From Bacteroidota bacterium (lineage in GTDB: Bacteria > Bacteroidota > Ignavibacteria > UBA10030 > UBA8401), in the NCBI GenBank assembly GCA_021796215.1, contig JAJYOK010000005.1:1-64000 (forward strand): a stretch of 64,000 bases of DNA, written 5' to 3'. Positions 1 through 9,617 of this stretch are shown here, in pieces (the first letter of the stretch is position 1; each line of letters starts with the position of its first letter). The notes below the pieces were generated by a model, which did not search any database, had not been told where the DNA came from, and saw only the letters and a program-made list of their open reading frames with translations. A program made the translations under genes and the position numbers.

Positions 1-784
1 CCTTCCCATCTTTGAAAAGTAAATCGGCGATGTTGTAATCTGCCTCTCGCGGAATGATCTTATATTTGTCTCGTAAGTCCCGCATAAATTTAAGCGCGTT
101 GACCATTGCCGGTGTATCAAGCGTCGGTTGGCCGTTTTCATCCATCACCCAGCCGCCATAGCCGGTAAGAAATGGAATGAAGAAAAATGGTTCAGTATAA
201 TTCCATGTCAAACCATACTGATCAATCTGTCCGTCACCGTTCGTATCTTTTGTAAGGCTTTTTCCAATTGCGATAAGTTCTTGATCTGTCGTCGGTGGTT
301 TAGAAACAAGCTTTTTATTGTACACCAGCGTAAGATGATTGCCAAGTTTGTCTGCAATTTGATAGAGATGTCCTTTGTAATACGTCAGTGCTTTTGGATT
401 GAAGCCGGATAAAAAAGTTGTATCAAATAAATTTTCCATCGGCAAAATAATATCCATCACCTGAAACGGGCCGATTTGGTCGGACGGGCCATACACTAAT
501 TCAGGTCCCTGTCCAGCAATTGCCGCAATAATAAATCCGGAGCGTAGTTCTTCGGTCTCTTTATACAATTGTTCGACATGAACCTGAGGATGGAGTGCAT
601 TAAAACGATCAAGCTGTTTCTGCAGCACTTCGCGTTCATCAACGCGCATTTGATGCCAAATCGTAATGCGGATTTTCCCATCGTACTTTGATGAACAACT
701 GAACGACGCGACTGCAAAAATCAATGCAAGAAAAATTCTCAATGTGTTCGGAAAAAATGCCGGGTTAATTTTTCTGTGCATCAT
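1..784 (-). CDS. Sugar ABC transporter substrate-binding lipoprotein, MalE-like (partial)
   Basis: This ORF is absent from the track because it runs off the left edge; I translated it by hand (about 261 codons). It begins MMHRKINPAF with a hydrophobic stretch and a lipobox ending SFSC, so it should be a lipoprotein at the inner membrane facing the periplasm. The mature part (IRITIWHQMR, then AIAGQGPELVYGP, later YNKKLVSKPPTT and TNGDGQIDQYGLTW) is typical of family 1 maltose/multiple-sugar binding proteins that hand ligand to an ABC permease. The first ATG shares one base with the TGA stop of the GH57 gene (TGATG), and GGGAAGAAG just upstream serves as ribosome binding site; the next ATG three bases on is equally possible. 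Last in the starch locus, it probably captures maltodextrins made by the GH57 enzyme. Permease genes would be expected beyond the window. The C-terminal part is missing. Confidence 0.85.
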   Translation of the reverse strand, partial: MMHRKINPAFFPNTLRIFLALIFAVASFSCSSKYDGKIRITIWHQMRVDEREVLQKQLDRFNALHPQVHVEQLYKETEELRSGFIIAAIAGQGPELVYGPSDQIGPFQVMDIILPMENLFDTTFLSGFNPKALTYYKGHLYQIADKLGNHLTLVYNKKLVSKPPTTDQELIAIGKSLTKDTNGDGQIDQYGLTWNYTEPFFFIPFLTGYGGWVMDENGQPTLDTPAMVNALKFMRDLRDKYKIIPREADYNIADLLFKDGK

Positions 785-3372
785 CACTTCTTCCCAAACA
801 CATCCATCAACACCACCCTGTCTGTTGAGCCATCAAGGTAGATTTTCCGATTTTCTCCGGGAAATTCTTCGCCGGGTGACCATTGTCCGTGGGGGCCGCT
901 GTTTGTGAATTTATACTGGATTTCTGTTCCTACGGGAAACGTACATTCAAATGTCCAAACGCTGTCATTTGCATGCGAATCGCCATGGGTTGCATCGTCA
1001 TACATCTTTACTGTATTCGGAGTCCACAAGCCAAGTGCCTCTTGATTCCCTGCAATAAAAATTCCTTTCCGAACATATATGCCCCGCGCATCGCATTGGA
1101 AAACAACGGTTACGGAATCATTACGGCTCTTCGCCATTGTTCCTTGTGCCATCCTGGTGCCGTTGTTTGTTTCAACGATGATTGGTTCAAAATTCCGCAC
1201 AGGCATTTTCCCGCCAGCTTCTTTTCCAAATGTATAAATATTTTTTAAATGTGTGATGTACGCAAGGTCAAACGGCTTATCGCCCGCGGGCGCCGTTTGA
1301 TCAGTTCCGTACCACCAAAACCAATCCGAACCTTCTGCGGCGTACATTTCTTCCCATGCTTTATATGAGAACCAGTTTTTTGTTCCTTCCGCCGGTGGAT
1401 CAGCTTTCGGGTCGGGTTGAGCTATGCCGGACTTTCCCAAGTCTTGCCTGGCAACAAGCAAATAATTCCATGCGCGATTCTCTTCATCTTCACCGATCCA
1501 CGTGTCGTAATTTGCGTTGATCCACGAACCGGGATATAATCGTTCGAGCCTTTTCATCGAGGTAATAGGATGTGCCGGAACACGGCGAAACGGATTACCA
1601 TCAATATATTCAGACATCGTGACGGTCACAACCTGTCTGGTTTCATACAGAGCACTTAACTTACGGTACAATGCATTGAGAAATTCTTTTCCATCGTTGT
1701 CACGCCTGTACCACTCCCACGCATTTTCTCCATCGAGAATAACGGTAAGCAGGCGATCCGGCTCTCCTTTTTTCGGGCTATAGAGAAGAATGCTTTTAAT
1801 AAAATCATCTGCCGCATCCTCGCCGCGATAATTTTGATACGTGAATCCAATTTTGTCGGAAAGTTCGGTATCACGAAAAACGACAACGACAGAATCTTCT
1901 TTCCCGTGATCCGCAAACACTGCATAAGGGTAAAATTTTGGCTGGTTAGACGGCGTTGAACGAGTAAGGATTTTTTCATCTGTAGCAATCCATTGAATCC
2001 CGTTCGCCCCAAAAATGGGAACGACTTCCTGAGCAACTGCTCCTTCACCGGGCCACATTCCTAAAGGAGGCTGGCCGAATGTTTTTGTGTAGTATTCAAC
2101 TGCCTTCGCCACCTGTGCGTTTGCATCCTGCGGATAATGAAATCTGTTCGGCATGGCGTCGTGCGGCTGGCAGACTCGCGCTAAATCTGTATCAAAAATT
2201 AACGGAAGGATCGGATGATAAAACGGAGTTGTGACAACTTCAATCTGTCCTGTATGTGTATCTGTATGATACATCAGCTTCTTATGGATCGGAACGATGT
2301 TGGAAAGAACTTTGTACGTTTCGGCAATAATCCGATTGCAGTCGTTTTCGGTGATAGTTTTTTTAAGATAATATTTCTCATCGTTTCTCTTTTCTACAAA
2401 ATCGGTAAGATTGATCACCGAACCGTCTGCAAGTGTAACACGATTTTCCAGAAAATCAGGATCAAAATAGGCAAGGAAAAACAAAAATTTAATGGTGCGC
2501 AGTTCTTGTTCTTTGAATCGAACCTTCCTGTCTGCTTTCTCTTTAAGAGCTTTGTATTGCGGAAAACGGTCAAGCATCACCTCGCTGATGCCGAAGGCAT
2601 TCCATACATTGTGAAGAAGAAAATCCAAATCTGTTGAATCAAAATCTTTCGTCGGCTTCAGTGCGAGGTCAATCCACGGATCAGTTTTTCCTTTCCACTT
2701 TTTGAAAAATGCCGCTGCGTCAACGCGATTTGCTGTCACATCAACATACGGTTTTAAACGCTCAACGTAATATTGCTGAAGCTGAAATAAAAGCGATGAT
2801 GTTAAGTTTACGTTGTAATGGACGTTCGGATACCGTTCCAGTATCGAAGCCATGTCGTAATAATCTTTCGTTCCGTGCGTGCGCACCCATGGTCCCTGCA
2901 ATTGATCTGTGGCAGGATCGAGATACAACGGCTGATGCTGGTGCCAGATAATGTTGAGATACAACGTTTCGCCCGAATGTGGATATGTGTCGTTCATCTT
3001 TGATGCCGCAGAAGGAATGTAACCATGAAGGAAAATTCTGCTATCGTTGGTTAGTGTGAAAATTGAGTTGAAACCGCTGTTGTTGTAGTTTTGTATTTTT
3101 GCCGGATTTGCATCATCGATCAGCCAATTTGTGTCTGCCAGAAATTTATATTGATAAATGCCGGGTTGAAGTTTCTTGAACAAGGCAAATGAACCATCCG
3201 GCATTCTTTTCATCACATCGGCATCACGCGACCATCCGTTAAAGTCGCCGGCGAGTGCAACACGCTGCGCTTTTCCTTTGAATGTAAATTCGACTCCGTC
3301 TTTCACAGCCTTCGGCTGTGCGTCAAGTGTTGTTAATATACAAAATAACGCAACAAAAATTTTTCGGGACAT
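784..3372 (-). CDS. Periplasmic GH57 amylase/amylopullulanase with starch-binding modules
   Basis: The 862-aa protein starts with a signal peptide (cleavage probably after TTLDA). An N-terminal CBM48-like fold follows (about residues 25-105, AGDFNGW and YQYKFLAD). The GH57 barrel shows HQHQPLY near 144, GMWPGEG near 437 with the nucleophile Glu, and DGENAWEW near 551 with the catalytic Asp. A C-terminal CBM20-like domain (about 765-862, IAGNQEALGLW, YDDATHGD) completes it. GH57 enzymes of this build cut alpha-1,4 and often alpha-1,6 bonds of starch or pullulan. There is no T9SS tail, unlike the GH13 neighbours, so I infer a periplasmic enzyme acting on oligosaccharides after outer-membrane uptake. 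It lies 8 nt after the upstream amylase gene and its stop touches the binding-protein start. Whether it debranches cannot be read from the motifs. Confidence 0.9.
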   Translation of the reverse strand: MSRKIFVALFCILTTLDAQPKAVKDGVEFTFKGKAQRVALAGDFNGWSRDADVMKRMPDGSFALFKKLQPGIYQYKFLADTNWLIDDANPAKIQNYNNSGFNSIFTLTNDSRIFLHGYIPSAASKMNDTYPHSGETLYLNIIWHQHQPLYLDPATDQLQGPWVRTHGTKDYYDMASILERYPNVHYNVNLTSSLLFQLQQYYVERLKPYVDVTANRVDAAAFFKKWKGKTDPWIDLALKPTKDFDSTDLDFLLHNVWNAFGISEVMLDRFPQYKALKEKADRKVRFKEQELRTIKFLFFLAYFDPDFLENRVTLADGSVINLTDFVEKRNDEKYYLKKTITENDCNRIIAETYKVLSNIVPIHKKLMYHTDTHTGQIEVVTTPFYHPILPLIFDTDLARVCQPHDAMPNRFHYPQDANAQVAKAVEYYTKTFGQPPLGMWPGEGAVAQEVVPIFGANGIQWIATDEKILTRSTPSNQPKFYPYAVFADHGKEDSVVVVFRDTELSDKIGFTYQNYRGEDAADDFIKSILLYSPKKGEPDRLLTVILDGENAWEWYRRDNDGKEFLNALYRKLSALYETRQVVTVTMSEYIDGNPFRRVPAHPITSMKRLERLYPGSWINANYDTWIGEDEENRAWNYLLVARQDLGKSGIAQPDPKADPPAEGTKNWFSYKAWEEMYAAEGSDWFWWYGTDQTAPAGDKPFDLAYITHLKNIYTFGKEAGGKMPVRNFEPIIVETNNGTRMAQGTMAKSRNDSVTVVFQCDARGIYVRKGIFIAGNQEALGLWTPNTVKMYDDATHGDSHANDSVWTFECTFPVGTEIQYKFTNSGPHGQWSPGEEFPGENRKIYLDGSTDRVVLMDVFGKK

Positions 3373-3380
3373 CGTTCGAA

Positions 3381-6300
3381 TTATTTCAGCAGCACCATAC
3401 GTTTCGTCGAAACAAAATTCCCTGCCTGCAGCCGATATAAATAAACACCGCTGGCAAGATTGCTTCCATCCAGACTTACTTCATACGTTCCCGGAAATTT
3501 TCGTTCGTTTACAAGCGTTTTAATTTCCCGCCCAAGAACATCGTACACTTTCAGCGACGTGAATACCGCTGACTGAATCGTGAACCGTATATTCGTTGTC
3601 GGGTTGAACGGATTTGGGTAGTTCTGTTCAAGTGTGAAATAATCAGGAGCCAAATCTTGCTGATGTTCTTCAACCGATGTGAGAAGCGGAAGCTGCAAAT
3701 GCACAACCGAATCGCTTAAAATATAAACGGCAGAGCCATACGCGGGCAGAGTTGCATTGAATGTCAGCGAATCGCTAGAGAATGTCACAGCATACGAAGA
3801 ATCATTGTAAACGTCATTCATGTAATACGTTTTGCCATTGACCGCGCCGCCGGTAAAATAAACGTTCGGCGAACCTCCGCCTGCAAGTGTGATTGAAACT
3901 GAAGCTGAAGAGTTGTTAAAGTTTTCCAACGCGATACCGTTCTGATCTGCGTAGGGACGAGTATAACCGTACACCAAACTATTACCTGTAGAAAGGCGAA
4001 TAAATGAGTGTGTTGCAAACGCGGGGAACAAGCCGCGAATCCACGCGAGTTTTTGATAGTGTGGCTGAAGCAAACTTTTCCCGCTAAAATTCCAATCAAC
4101 AACGCCGCGGCGACGATGATCAAAATTCGAATCGCCGAGTCCCATTCCAACTTCTTGCCCTTCCCAAATCATCGGCATTCCGGGCGCTGTGAATATCACG
4201 GTTCCTAACGGCATCGTTTTCGGATACGAACCGCATAAGTACGCAATTCTATCTTCATCCTGATTTTCGAGGAAACGTAAGAACGAAGAATTCGGTCCGG
4301 GATAGTAATTGTTGTTGTAAATTTTTGCATTCAGATTGTTAACATTGAAACCATACTGCGCTTCATTATGAATTTCATCTTTCAGTGTCCAATCATACGC
4401 GCCATCAACGCCGCCGTTATCATCGGCATAATTCACTTCGGTTCCGCCGCCGGTGCCAGCCGTTTCGCCAAGCAGATATGAATCCGGTTTCACGTGCTTG
4501 ATTGCCTGACGAACAGGAACGCCCATTTCATTCTCGCCGCCTGCGCCGTTGTTCGCCCGGTTGTGCGGACCCCAATAAACATCAAAACGAAAACCATCTA
4601 CGCCCATCTGTTTCACCCACCACGAATAAACTCCAGTCATGTATGCGCGCGCATCAACGTCTGCCCAATTATAATTTAGAAGCTGTGACGAAAAGCCTCC
4701 GTAGTAAACAAAACCGTCAGGATCGATTGACTGCGGCCCTACACCGTTGTCACCCGAAGGTATGATCGCGTGTTGGTAAAAAGTCCAATGAGGAGAATCT
4801 GTCCGAAAGATTCTTCCTTCCGAAACGAACGGATGCGCGTAACTTGTATGATTAGGCGTGACATCAAGAATCACTTTTAATCCAAGCTGATGTGCCTGGT
4901 TCACAAAATTTTTGAAATCAGTGTTTGTTCCATATTCACGAGCGACAGTATAGAAATCAACAATGTTGTATCCCGGACCGCCTCCATTGTCAATCGGAGA
5001 AGCATTCTGCATCACGGGCAAAACCCAGATAATATTGAATCCCATATTTTTGATATAATTCAAATACGGAAGTGCGGCGTTGATTGTTCCTTGCGGCGTG
5101 AGCCCTTTGAAAAAGATACTATAAATGCGGCCATTCTTCACCCATTGCGGTACAGTTGCAAAAGTTGCACCGGTTGCGGTTCCATCTTTGTTGACATCGA
5201 AAAAAGAACGCGTAGTATCTGCATTGTTGTTGAGGTCTTTGGCAATGAGCGTAACATAATATTCCCCAGGTTCAGTGGGAATTGCAAAAGATAGTTGAGA
5301 TTGTGTTGAACCGTCAACACCAGCAAGACTTTGCGGGTTTGCCGGATCTGTTCCCCACAGAAATGTCAGCTGAGATGATTGTCCGGAATCGGGGTCTGAG
5401 CTTTGAACTGCACTGAGTGTGATGTCGGAACCTGAAGCTGAGAACGTGATCTTCGCCGTTGGTGAATGATTTATGAAATAAATAAATGTGATTGAGTCCG
5501 ATGTTTGAATCGCCCCTGTCGAATCTCTGACAAGCGCGTGAAAAGAATTGTGTCCTTCTACCAGCGTCTCGTTCACACTGAATTTCCCGTTCGTAACAGA
5601 AGTTGAAATCGAATCTTGGCTGTTCTGAACGACAGTGACTGAATGAATTGAAGTGTCGGCTACCGTTCCGTTGATAGTGCGTCCAGACAAACGTGTAGTG
5701 AAATCACCGAGCGTCGTAATTTGAACAAATCCTCCCCGCACAAAAAAAGAAGCGGTGTCAGACACTTCGCTGCCTGCAAGATTCTTCACGGTGAGTTTCA
5801 TAAACCGTGTACCGTTATAAAGCGAAATTGGCGAAAGAAAACTTAGAAGGTTGGTAGCCGGATCGTACATCGTACCCGGGATTGAATACGATAGTGTATC
5901 AATTTGAATGACAAAAGAAGATGTATCAATACCGCTTGCAAGCGAAGAAAAGACATATGCAGAAATCACCGGGAGCTGTGTGGAAACAATTCCGGATTTC
6001 GAATTTGGAAGAAAATGATAAATAGTCGGGCTTTTTGTATAAAGGACTGAATTGTTATTGTCCGCCGCATTCTGAAGCGGATTCAACGGATCAGGGATCC
6101 ATGTGTTTCCGTTTTCATTAAATTTGTACTGATAAGCACCGGCAACTCCTCCGCCCGATTGAGGTCCGCCAACACGTAAACGATACGTCTTCGACCAAAT
6201 TCCTGTTGATTGATTTTTAGTCATTAACGAGGGATCGTTCGCCGGAATGACTCCACTTGCGTTATGTCCCCAGCTATTAAACTCTCCCGGCACATACACA

Positions 6301-6413
6301 GTTGATGGATTACCACTCGGTTTGTAATAGAACGTTACATCAACGCTGTCTTGAGCAAAAACAAACGAAAACAATCCGGTCATCAATCCAACAATCCAAA
6401 AAAAACTTCTCAT
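3381..6413 (-). CDS. T9SS-exported GH13 alpha-amylase
   Basis: I prefer the start at 6413 (MRSFFWIVGLMTG) because AAGGA lies 6 nt upstream and the signal peptide becomes canonical. The longer ORF start at 6440 overlaps the previous stop by ATGA and is the alternative. The 1010-aa product has an N-terminal CBM48-like domain (YVPGEFNSWG), Ig-like domains, a GH13 barrel from about residue 434 and a T9SS sorting domain ([10 protein letters not shown] near 934, ending KRMVLLK). GH13 regions are visible: LDVTPNHTS (about 514), GFRFDVYWG with the nucleophile Asp (about 609), LGETAGTGG with the acid/base Glu (about 648). Region IV reads ENQDED (about 719) instead of the usual NHD, so the transition-state His is Gln. 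It should be exported to the cell surface and attack starch there. Confidence 0.88.
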   Translation of the reverse strand: MRSFFWIVGLMTGLFSFVFAQDSVDVTFYYKPSGNPSTVYVPGEFNSWGHNASGVIPANDPSLMTKNQSTGIWSKTYRLRVGGPQSGGGVAGAYQYKFNENGNTWIPDPLNPLQNAADNNNSVLYTKSPTIYHFLPNSKSGIVSTQLPVISAYVFSSLASGIDTSSFVIQIDTLSYSIPGTMYDPATNLLSFLSPISLYNGTRFMKLTVKNLAGSEVSDTASFFVRGGFVQITTLGDFTTRLSGRTINGTVADTSIHSVTVVQNSQDSISTSVTNGKFSVNETLVEGHNSFHALVRDSTGAIQTSDSITFIYFINHSPTAKITFSASGSDITLSAVQSSDPDSGQSSQLTFLWGTDPANPQSLAGVDGSTQSQLSFAIPTEPGEYYVTLIAKDLNNNADTTRSFFDVNKDGTATGATFATVPQWVKNGRIYSIFFKGLTPQGTINAALPYLNYIKNMGFNIIWVLPVMQNASPIDNGGGPGYNIVDFYTVAREYGTNTDFKNFVNQAHQLGLKVILDVTPNHTSYAHPFVSEGRIFRTDSPHWTFYQHAIIPSGDNGVGPQSIDPDGFVYYGGFSSQLLNYNWADVDARAYMTGVYSWWVKQMGVDGFRFDVYWGPHNRANNGAGGENEMGVPVRQAIKHVKPDSYLLGETAGTGGGTEVNYADDNGGVDGAYDWTLKDEIHNEAQYGFNVNNLNAKIYNNNYYPGPNSSFLRFLENQDEDRIAYLCGSYPKTMPLGTVIFTAPGMPMIWEGQEVGMGLGDSNFDHRRRGVVDWNFSGKSLLQPHYQKLAWIRGLFPAFATHSFIRLSTGNSLVYGYTRPYADQNGIALENFNNSSASVSITLAGGGSPNVYFTGGAVNGKTYYMNDVYNDSSYAVTFSSDSLTFNATLPAYGSAVYILSDSVVHLQLPLLTSVEEHQQDLAPDYFTLEQNYPNPFNPTTNIRFTIQSAVFTSLKVYDVLGREIKTLVNERKFPGTYEVSLDGSNLASGVYLYRLQAGNFVSTKRMVLLK

Positions 6414-6436
6414 TTTTCCTTCTTTCCGGCTAACAA

Positions 6437-7816
6437 TCATCCCTCTACCAAAATTCTGCCTGACATAGCGTCAACGCTAGATGTATAAATGCCGTTTTTA
6501 CGACGAAGAATTTCTCCTGTTACTGCATCCTTCAATTGTTTATCAGAAGGAATCTTAAACTTCTTCCCGCTTATCGAACGATTGACTGCAATGAAAATAT
6601 CTTGTTTATCCGTCGAGCGTTTATAAATAAAAAGGTCATTTTCTGCGGCGATAGTTTGAAAACCTCCTTGACGAAGTGCCGGCAATTCATTTCGCAAAGA
6701 AATCATCTTCTGAAAATGTGCCCGTAAATCTTTATTCCATTTGTTTTGATCCCAGATCATCGTTCGGCGGCAATCTGGGTCTTTCCCGCCTTCCATTCCA
6801 ATTTCATCACCGTAATAGACCATCGGCGCCCCGAGATACGTCATTTGAAATAATACAGAAAGCTTTACCTTTGCAACATCGCCATCGCATAATGTGAGAT
6901 AACGCTCTGTGTCGTGGCTTCCTAAAAGATTTTGTAAATCATAATTTGCGTCGGGCGGATAAAGGGAACGAAGATGCGTGAGCTTCTCATCAAATTCATT
7001 TGCAGAGATTTTCTCGCGGCAGAAAAAATCGAGACAGATTCCACGCCACAAGTAATTCATCACACCGTCAAATTGGTCTCCCTGCAGCCACGCGGACGCA
7101 TTCTCCCAAATTTCACCAACGATGTAACAGTCCGGGTTAATTGATTTTACCAGTTTCCGCCATTCCACCCAAAAATCGTGTGGAATTTCATTCGGCACAT
7201 CAAGGCGCCAGCCGTCAATCCCCATTGAAGTCCAGTAGCGCGCAACATCAAACAAATATTTTTTAACATCGGGATTTTCTACCATCAATTTCGGAAGCGC
7301 ACCGAGTTTCCACCAACATTCATAATTCGGCTTGTTCGGCGGGCCGACAGGATAGGAGTAAATATTGTACCAGCCGGCATATTTCGATTGAGCGCCATTT
7401 TTTTTAATATCTTCAAACGCCCAAAAATCTACACCGGTGTGATTGAACACGCCGTCAATAATAATTCGTATTTTCTTTGCGTGACAAGTATCAACCAGCT
7501 TTTTGAACAAATCATTCGTACCAAATTCCGGATCAATATTCATATAATCCGAAGTAGTATATTTGTGATTCGACGACGACGCAAAGACCGGATTCAAATA
7601 AATTGTGTTAGCACCGAGGTCTTTTACATAATCGAGATGATCAATAATTCCCTGAAGATCGCCTCCGAAAAAATTCCTTCCCGTCGGCTTGGCACCCCAT
7701 GGCTGAACGCCGGGCGGATCATTACTTGGATCACCGTTAGCAAACCGCTCAGGAAATATCTGGTAGAAGATTGCGTCTTTGACCCACGCGGAGGAATGAT
7801 TAATTGTTTCATTCAT
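6437..7816 (-). CDS. Cytoplasmic GH13 maltodextrin hydrolase (cyclomaltodextrinase/neopullulanase type)
   Basis: This 459-aa enzyme has no signal peptide and no N-terminal Ig-like domain, starting almost at the barrel (WVKDAIFYQIFPERFANGD). All four GH13 regions are intact: DGVFNHTG (about 124), GWRLDVPNE with the nucleophile (about 202), GEIWENA with the acid/base (about 234) and GSHDTER (about 300). The YQIFPERF start and LNPVF...SNHKY segment are typical of GH13_20-like enzymes that degrade cyclodextrins or maltodextrins inside the cell. The lack of the N-domain that shapes dimers in classical neopullulanases makes exact specificity uncertain. It is the first gene after a terminator hairpin at 7853-7884 and probably opens a sub-operon with the secreted amylase, GH57 and binding-protein genes. 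I see no good ribosome binding site before its ATG. Confidence 0.88.
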   Translation of the reverse strand: MNETINHSSAWVKDAIFYQIFPERFANGDPSNDPPGVQPWGAKPTGRNFFGGDLQGIIDHLDYVKDLGANTIYLNPVFASSSNHKYTTSDYMNIDPEFGTNDLFKKLVDTCHAKKIRIIIDGVFNHTGVDFWAFEDIKKNGAQSKYAGWYNIYSYPVGPPNKPNYECWWKLGALPKLMVENPDVKKYLFDVARYWTSMGIDGWRLDVPNEIPHDFWVEWRKLVKSINPDCYIVGEIWENASAWLQGDQFDGVMNYLWRGICLDFFCREKISANEFDEKLTHLRSLYPPDANYDLQNLLGSHDTERYLTLCDGDVAKVKLSVLFQMTYLGAPMVYYGDEIGMEGGKDPDCRRTMIWDQNKWNKDLRAHFQKMISLRNELPALRQGGFQTIAAENDLFIYKRSTDKQDIFIAVNRSISGKKFKIPSDKQLKDAVTGEILRRKNGIYTSSVDAMSGRILVEG

Positions 7817-7852
7817 GATAAGATGAATTTACTCAAAAACCGAGAAATATAG

Positions 7853-7884
7853 AAAAGGCAAGACGATTACACGTCTTGCCTTTT
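7853..7884 (-). terminator. Perfect 13-bp hairpin, probable terminator inside the starch locus
   Basis: AAAAGGCAAGACG, a 6-nt loop and CGTCTTGCCTTTT form a perfect stem flanked by A and T runs, so it could stop transcription in both directions. On the minus strand it follows the starch-binding protein gene by about 100 nt and precedes the cytoplasmic GH13 gene by about 37 nt. It may separate surface-protein transcripts from the hydrolase/transport transcripts or give partial read-through. Confidence 0.75.
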
Positions 7885-7979
7885 ATGCAAATTAAATCAT
7901 TCGGCGAACTGCGGATATAAAGGGAAAAACATAACCAGCCATTCCTCTCCATCCGATTACTTCGCTGAACTGTCATTGC

Positions 7980-9470
7980 TTACTTCAGCAATAACATTTT
8001 CTTCGTGAAGCTGAATTTACCGGCTTCAAGGCGATAGAGATACATACCGCTTGCTAATCTGCCTGCATCGAACGAAACCGTGTATTGCCCAGCTGCTTGC
8101 TTCTCATTCACCAGCGTAGCAACTTCCTGGCCGAGAATATTGTATATGCGAAGTGTTACAAGATTATTGGCTGGGATAGCATAACTGATCGTTGTTGACG
8201 GGTTGAATGGATTAGGATAGTTCTGTGCAAGACTGAATCTCGTCGGTAAATCTGACGAAGGAATACGCTGCACCGAAGTAACTTGATCGCCAAATGTATT
8301 ATAAACGGTCATGCTGGTACCGTTCAATAAGAGCGAATGGTTCAATGCAAAACCAGCTTCATTATCCATGTAGCTTGCACCACCGTTCAGCGTATCAACA
8401 CCATTAAACACCGCACCAAACTTATATTCAACATATTGTGCAACGCCGGCAGCAAAAACAAGTTTTGTTGTCCATTTATTATCTGCAGCGATCGAATCTC
8501 CGTGAGTTCCGTCGTCGTACAATCTTTGGAGATTGTGCACGGTATCAGCGGTAGTGGTGTCAGCAAAATTCCAATTGCTTGGCCAGTTCAATGGCTTGAC
8601 TCCGCCACCAACCCAGACACTCTTCAAACCCGTTATGGTCGTTTCATGGAATCGTTCCTTCGCACCGGTCATATCCATAACAAACTTCACTGTATCGTCA
8701 GTTGTTGTTGAGTTAACGACTGTAATTGCCGGAACGCGCGGCGCCAAAACAGTATCCTGATCTACCATATGATAAAATGAGTTATTGGCGCTTTCCCAGC
8801 CGCTGTTGCTGAACTGGTCTGTCCCGGCGGCAAAGAATTTGTACCCGATCGAGTCGCCGACGGCCACAGTAAACTGTAACTTCACATTATAAATATGCGG
8901 GTTGAGAAGAGTCTTAGTCATTCTGATTCCCGGGCCCCAATTCAGAGGAGGGGTATCTCCTCGTACCCAAATTGAATCGGAAGCATCAGTAAATCCCTGG
9001 CTCTGCAGTGTAGTCATGTCCGCCTGGAAAGTAATGTAATGAGTAACCCCGGCAGTCGCACGCCGGTTAAAATAATCAACTGCAATTTGTTGATTGACAT
9101 CCGCTGTAACTAGGTATGTTCTATTCGGATCATTCTCCCAAGAATCGCTGGAAGAATTATGAATCACGAATTTGTAATTAAGAGTCTTTCCAGCAACAGA
9201 ATCTGGAAAAGGAACGGTGAGTGTGTACAATGAATCATTTGTATTGTCCTTTACCAGCACAAACATATTTCCACCCCAGGTTATTGAGTCGCCAGCCATC
9301 ATCTGCCAGTCGCCACGGACCACAACGCTATCCGAAGCGGGGTGGAACAATGAAAGCTGCAAGTAAACTCCCATGTCAACCTGGAAGGTAACATTCTTTG
9401 TAGCAAAAGCTGGCGAACTCATCGCCACGACAAATGCTGCAATAAATAATGTCGTTAAATGCTTTGACAT
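7980..9470 (-). CDS. T9SS-exported surface protein with starch-binding-like repeats
   Basis: The 496-aa protein has a clear signal peptide (to SSPAFA), three repeats resembling CBM20-type starch-binding folds, and a T9SS sorting domain ([10 protein letters not shown], ending KKMLLLK). The repeats share a VTFQVDM/ITFQADM/VKFVMDM opening, a WVRGD or WVGGG turn, and YKFVI/YKFFA/YKFGA strands; the third contains YDDGTHGD, as in the GH57 C-domain nearby. It has no catalytic domain. I infer a surface glycan-binding protein that holds starch near the amylases, an analogue of SusE/SusF rather than a homologue I can demonstrate. A strong ribosome binding site (AAAGGAGAAACACAATG) precedes it. It follows the 1405-aa GH13 gene after 147 nt, a gap wide enough for its own promoter, though I cannot fix one. 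Confidence 0.8.
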   Translation of the reverse strand: MSKHLTTLFIAAFVVAMSSPAFATKNVTFQVDMGVYLQLSLFHPASDSVVVRGDWQMMAGDSITWGGNMFVLVKDNTNDSLYTLTVPFPDSVAGKTLNYKFVIHNSSSDSWENDPNRTYLVTADVNQQIAVDYFNRRATAGVTHYITFQADMTTLQSQGFTDASDSIWVRGDTPPLNWGPGIRMTKTLLNPHIYNVKLQFTVAVGDSIGYKFFAAGTDQFSNSGWESANNSFYHMVDQDTVLAPRVPAITVVNSTTTDDTVKFVMDMTGAKERFHETTITGLKSVWVGGGVKPLNWPSNWNFADTTTADTVHNLQRLYDDGTHGDSIAADNKWTTKLVFAAGVAQYVEYKFGAVFNGVDTLNGGASYMDNEAGFALNHSLLLNGTSMTVYNTFGDQVTSVQRIPSSDLPTRFSLAQNYPNPFNPSTTISYAIPANNLVTLRIYNILGQEVATLVNEKQAAGQYTVSFDAGRLASGMYLYRLEAGKFSFTKKMLLLK

Positions 9471-9617
9471 TGTGTTTCTCCTTTTTTTGTTTGTTGTTTG
9501 TTAAAAAATGAAATTAATCGTGTAGAAAAAGAATCTTTAACAATAAAACCACCTCCTCATGTGAAGCCATCGGTTATCTGCTCTGCAAATCACCAACAGC
9601 AAAAAAGTTATTGGATA

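Noticed and set aside
9537-9560. Seven-codon ORF MRRWFYC upstream of the starch-binding protein, considered as a leader peptide
   Set aside because: It has no attenuator hairpins or codon pattern suggesting attenuation; the GGAGGTGG run resembles a stray ribosome binding site. Too little to support.
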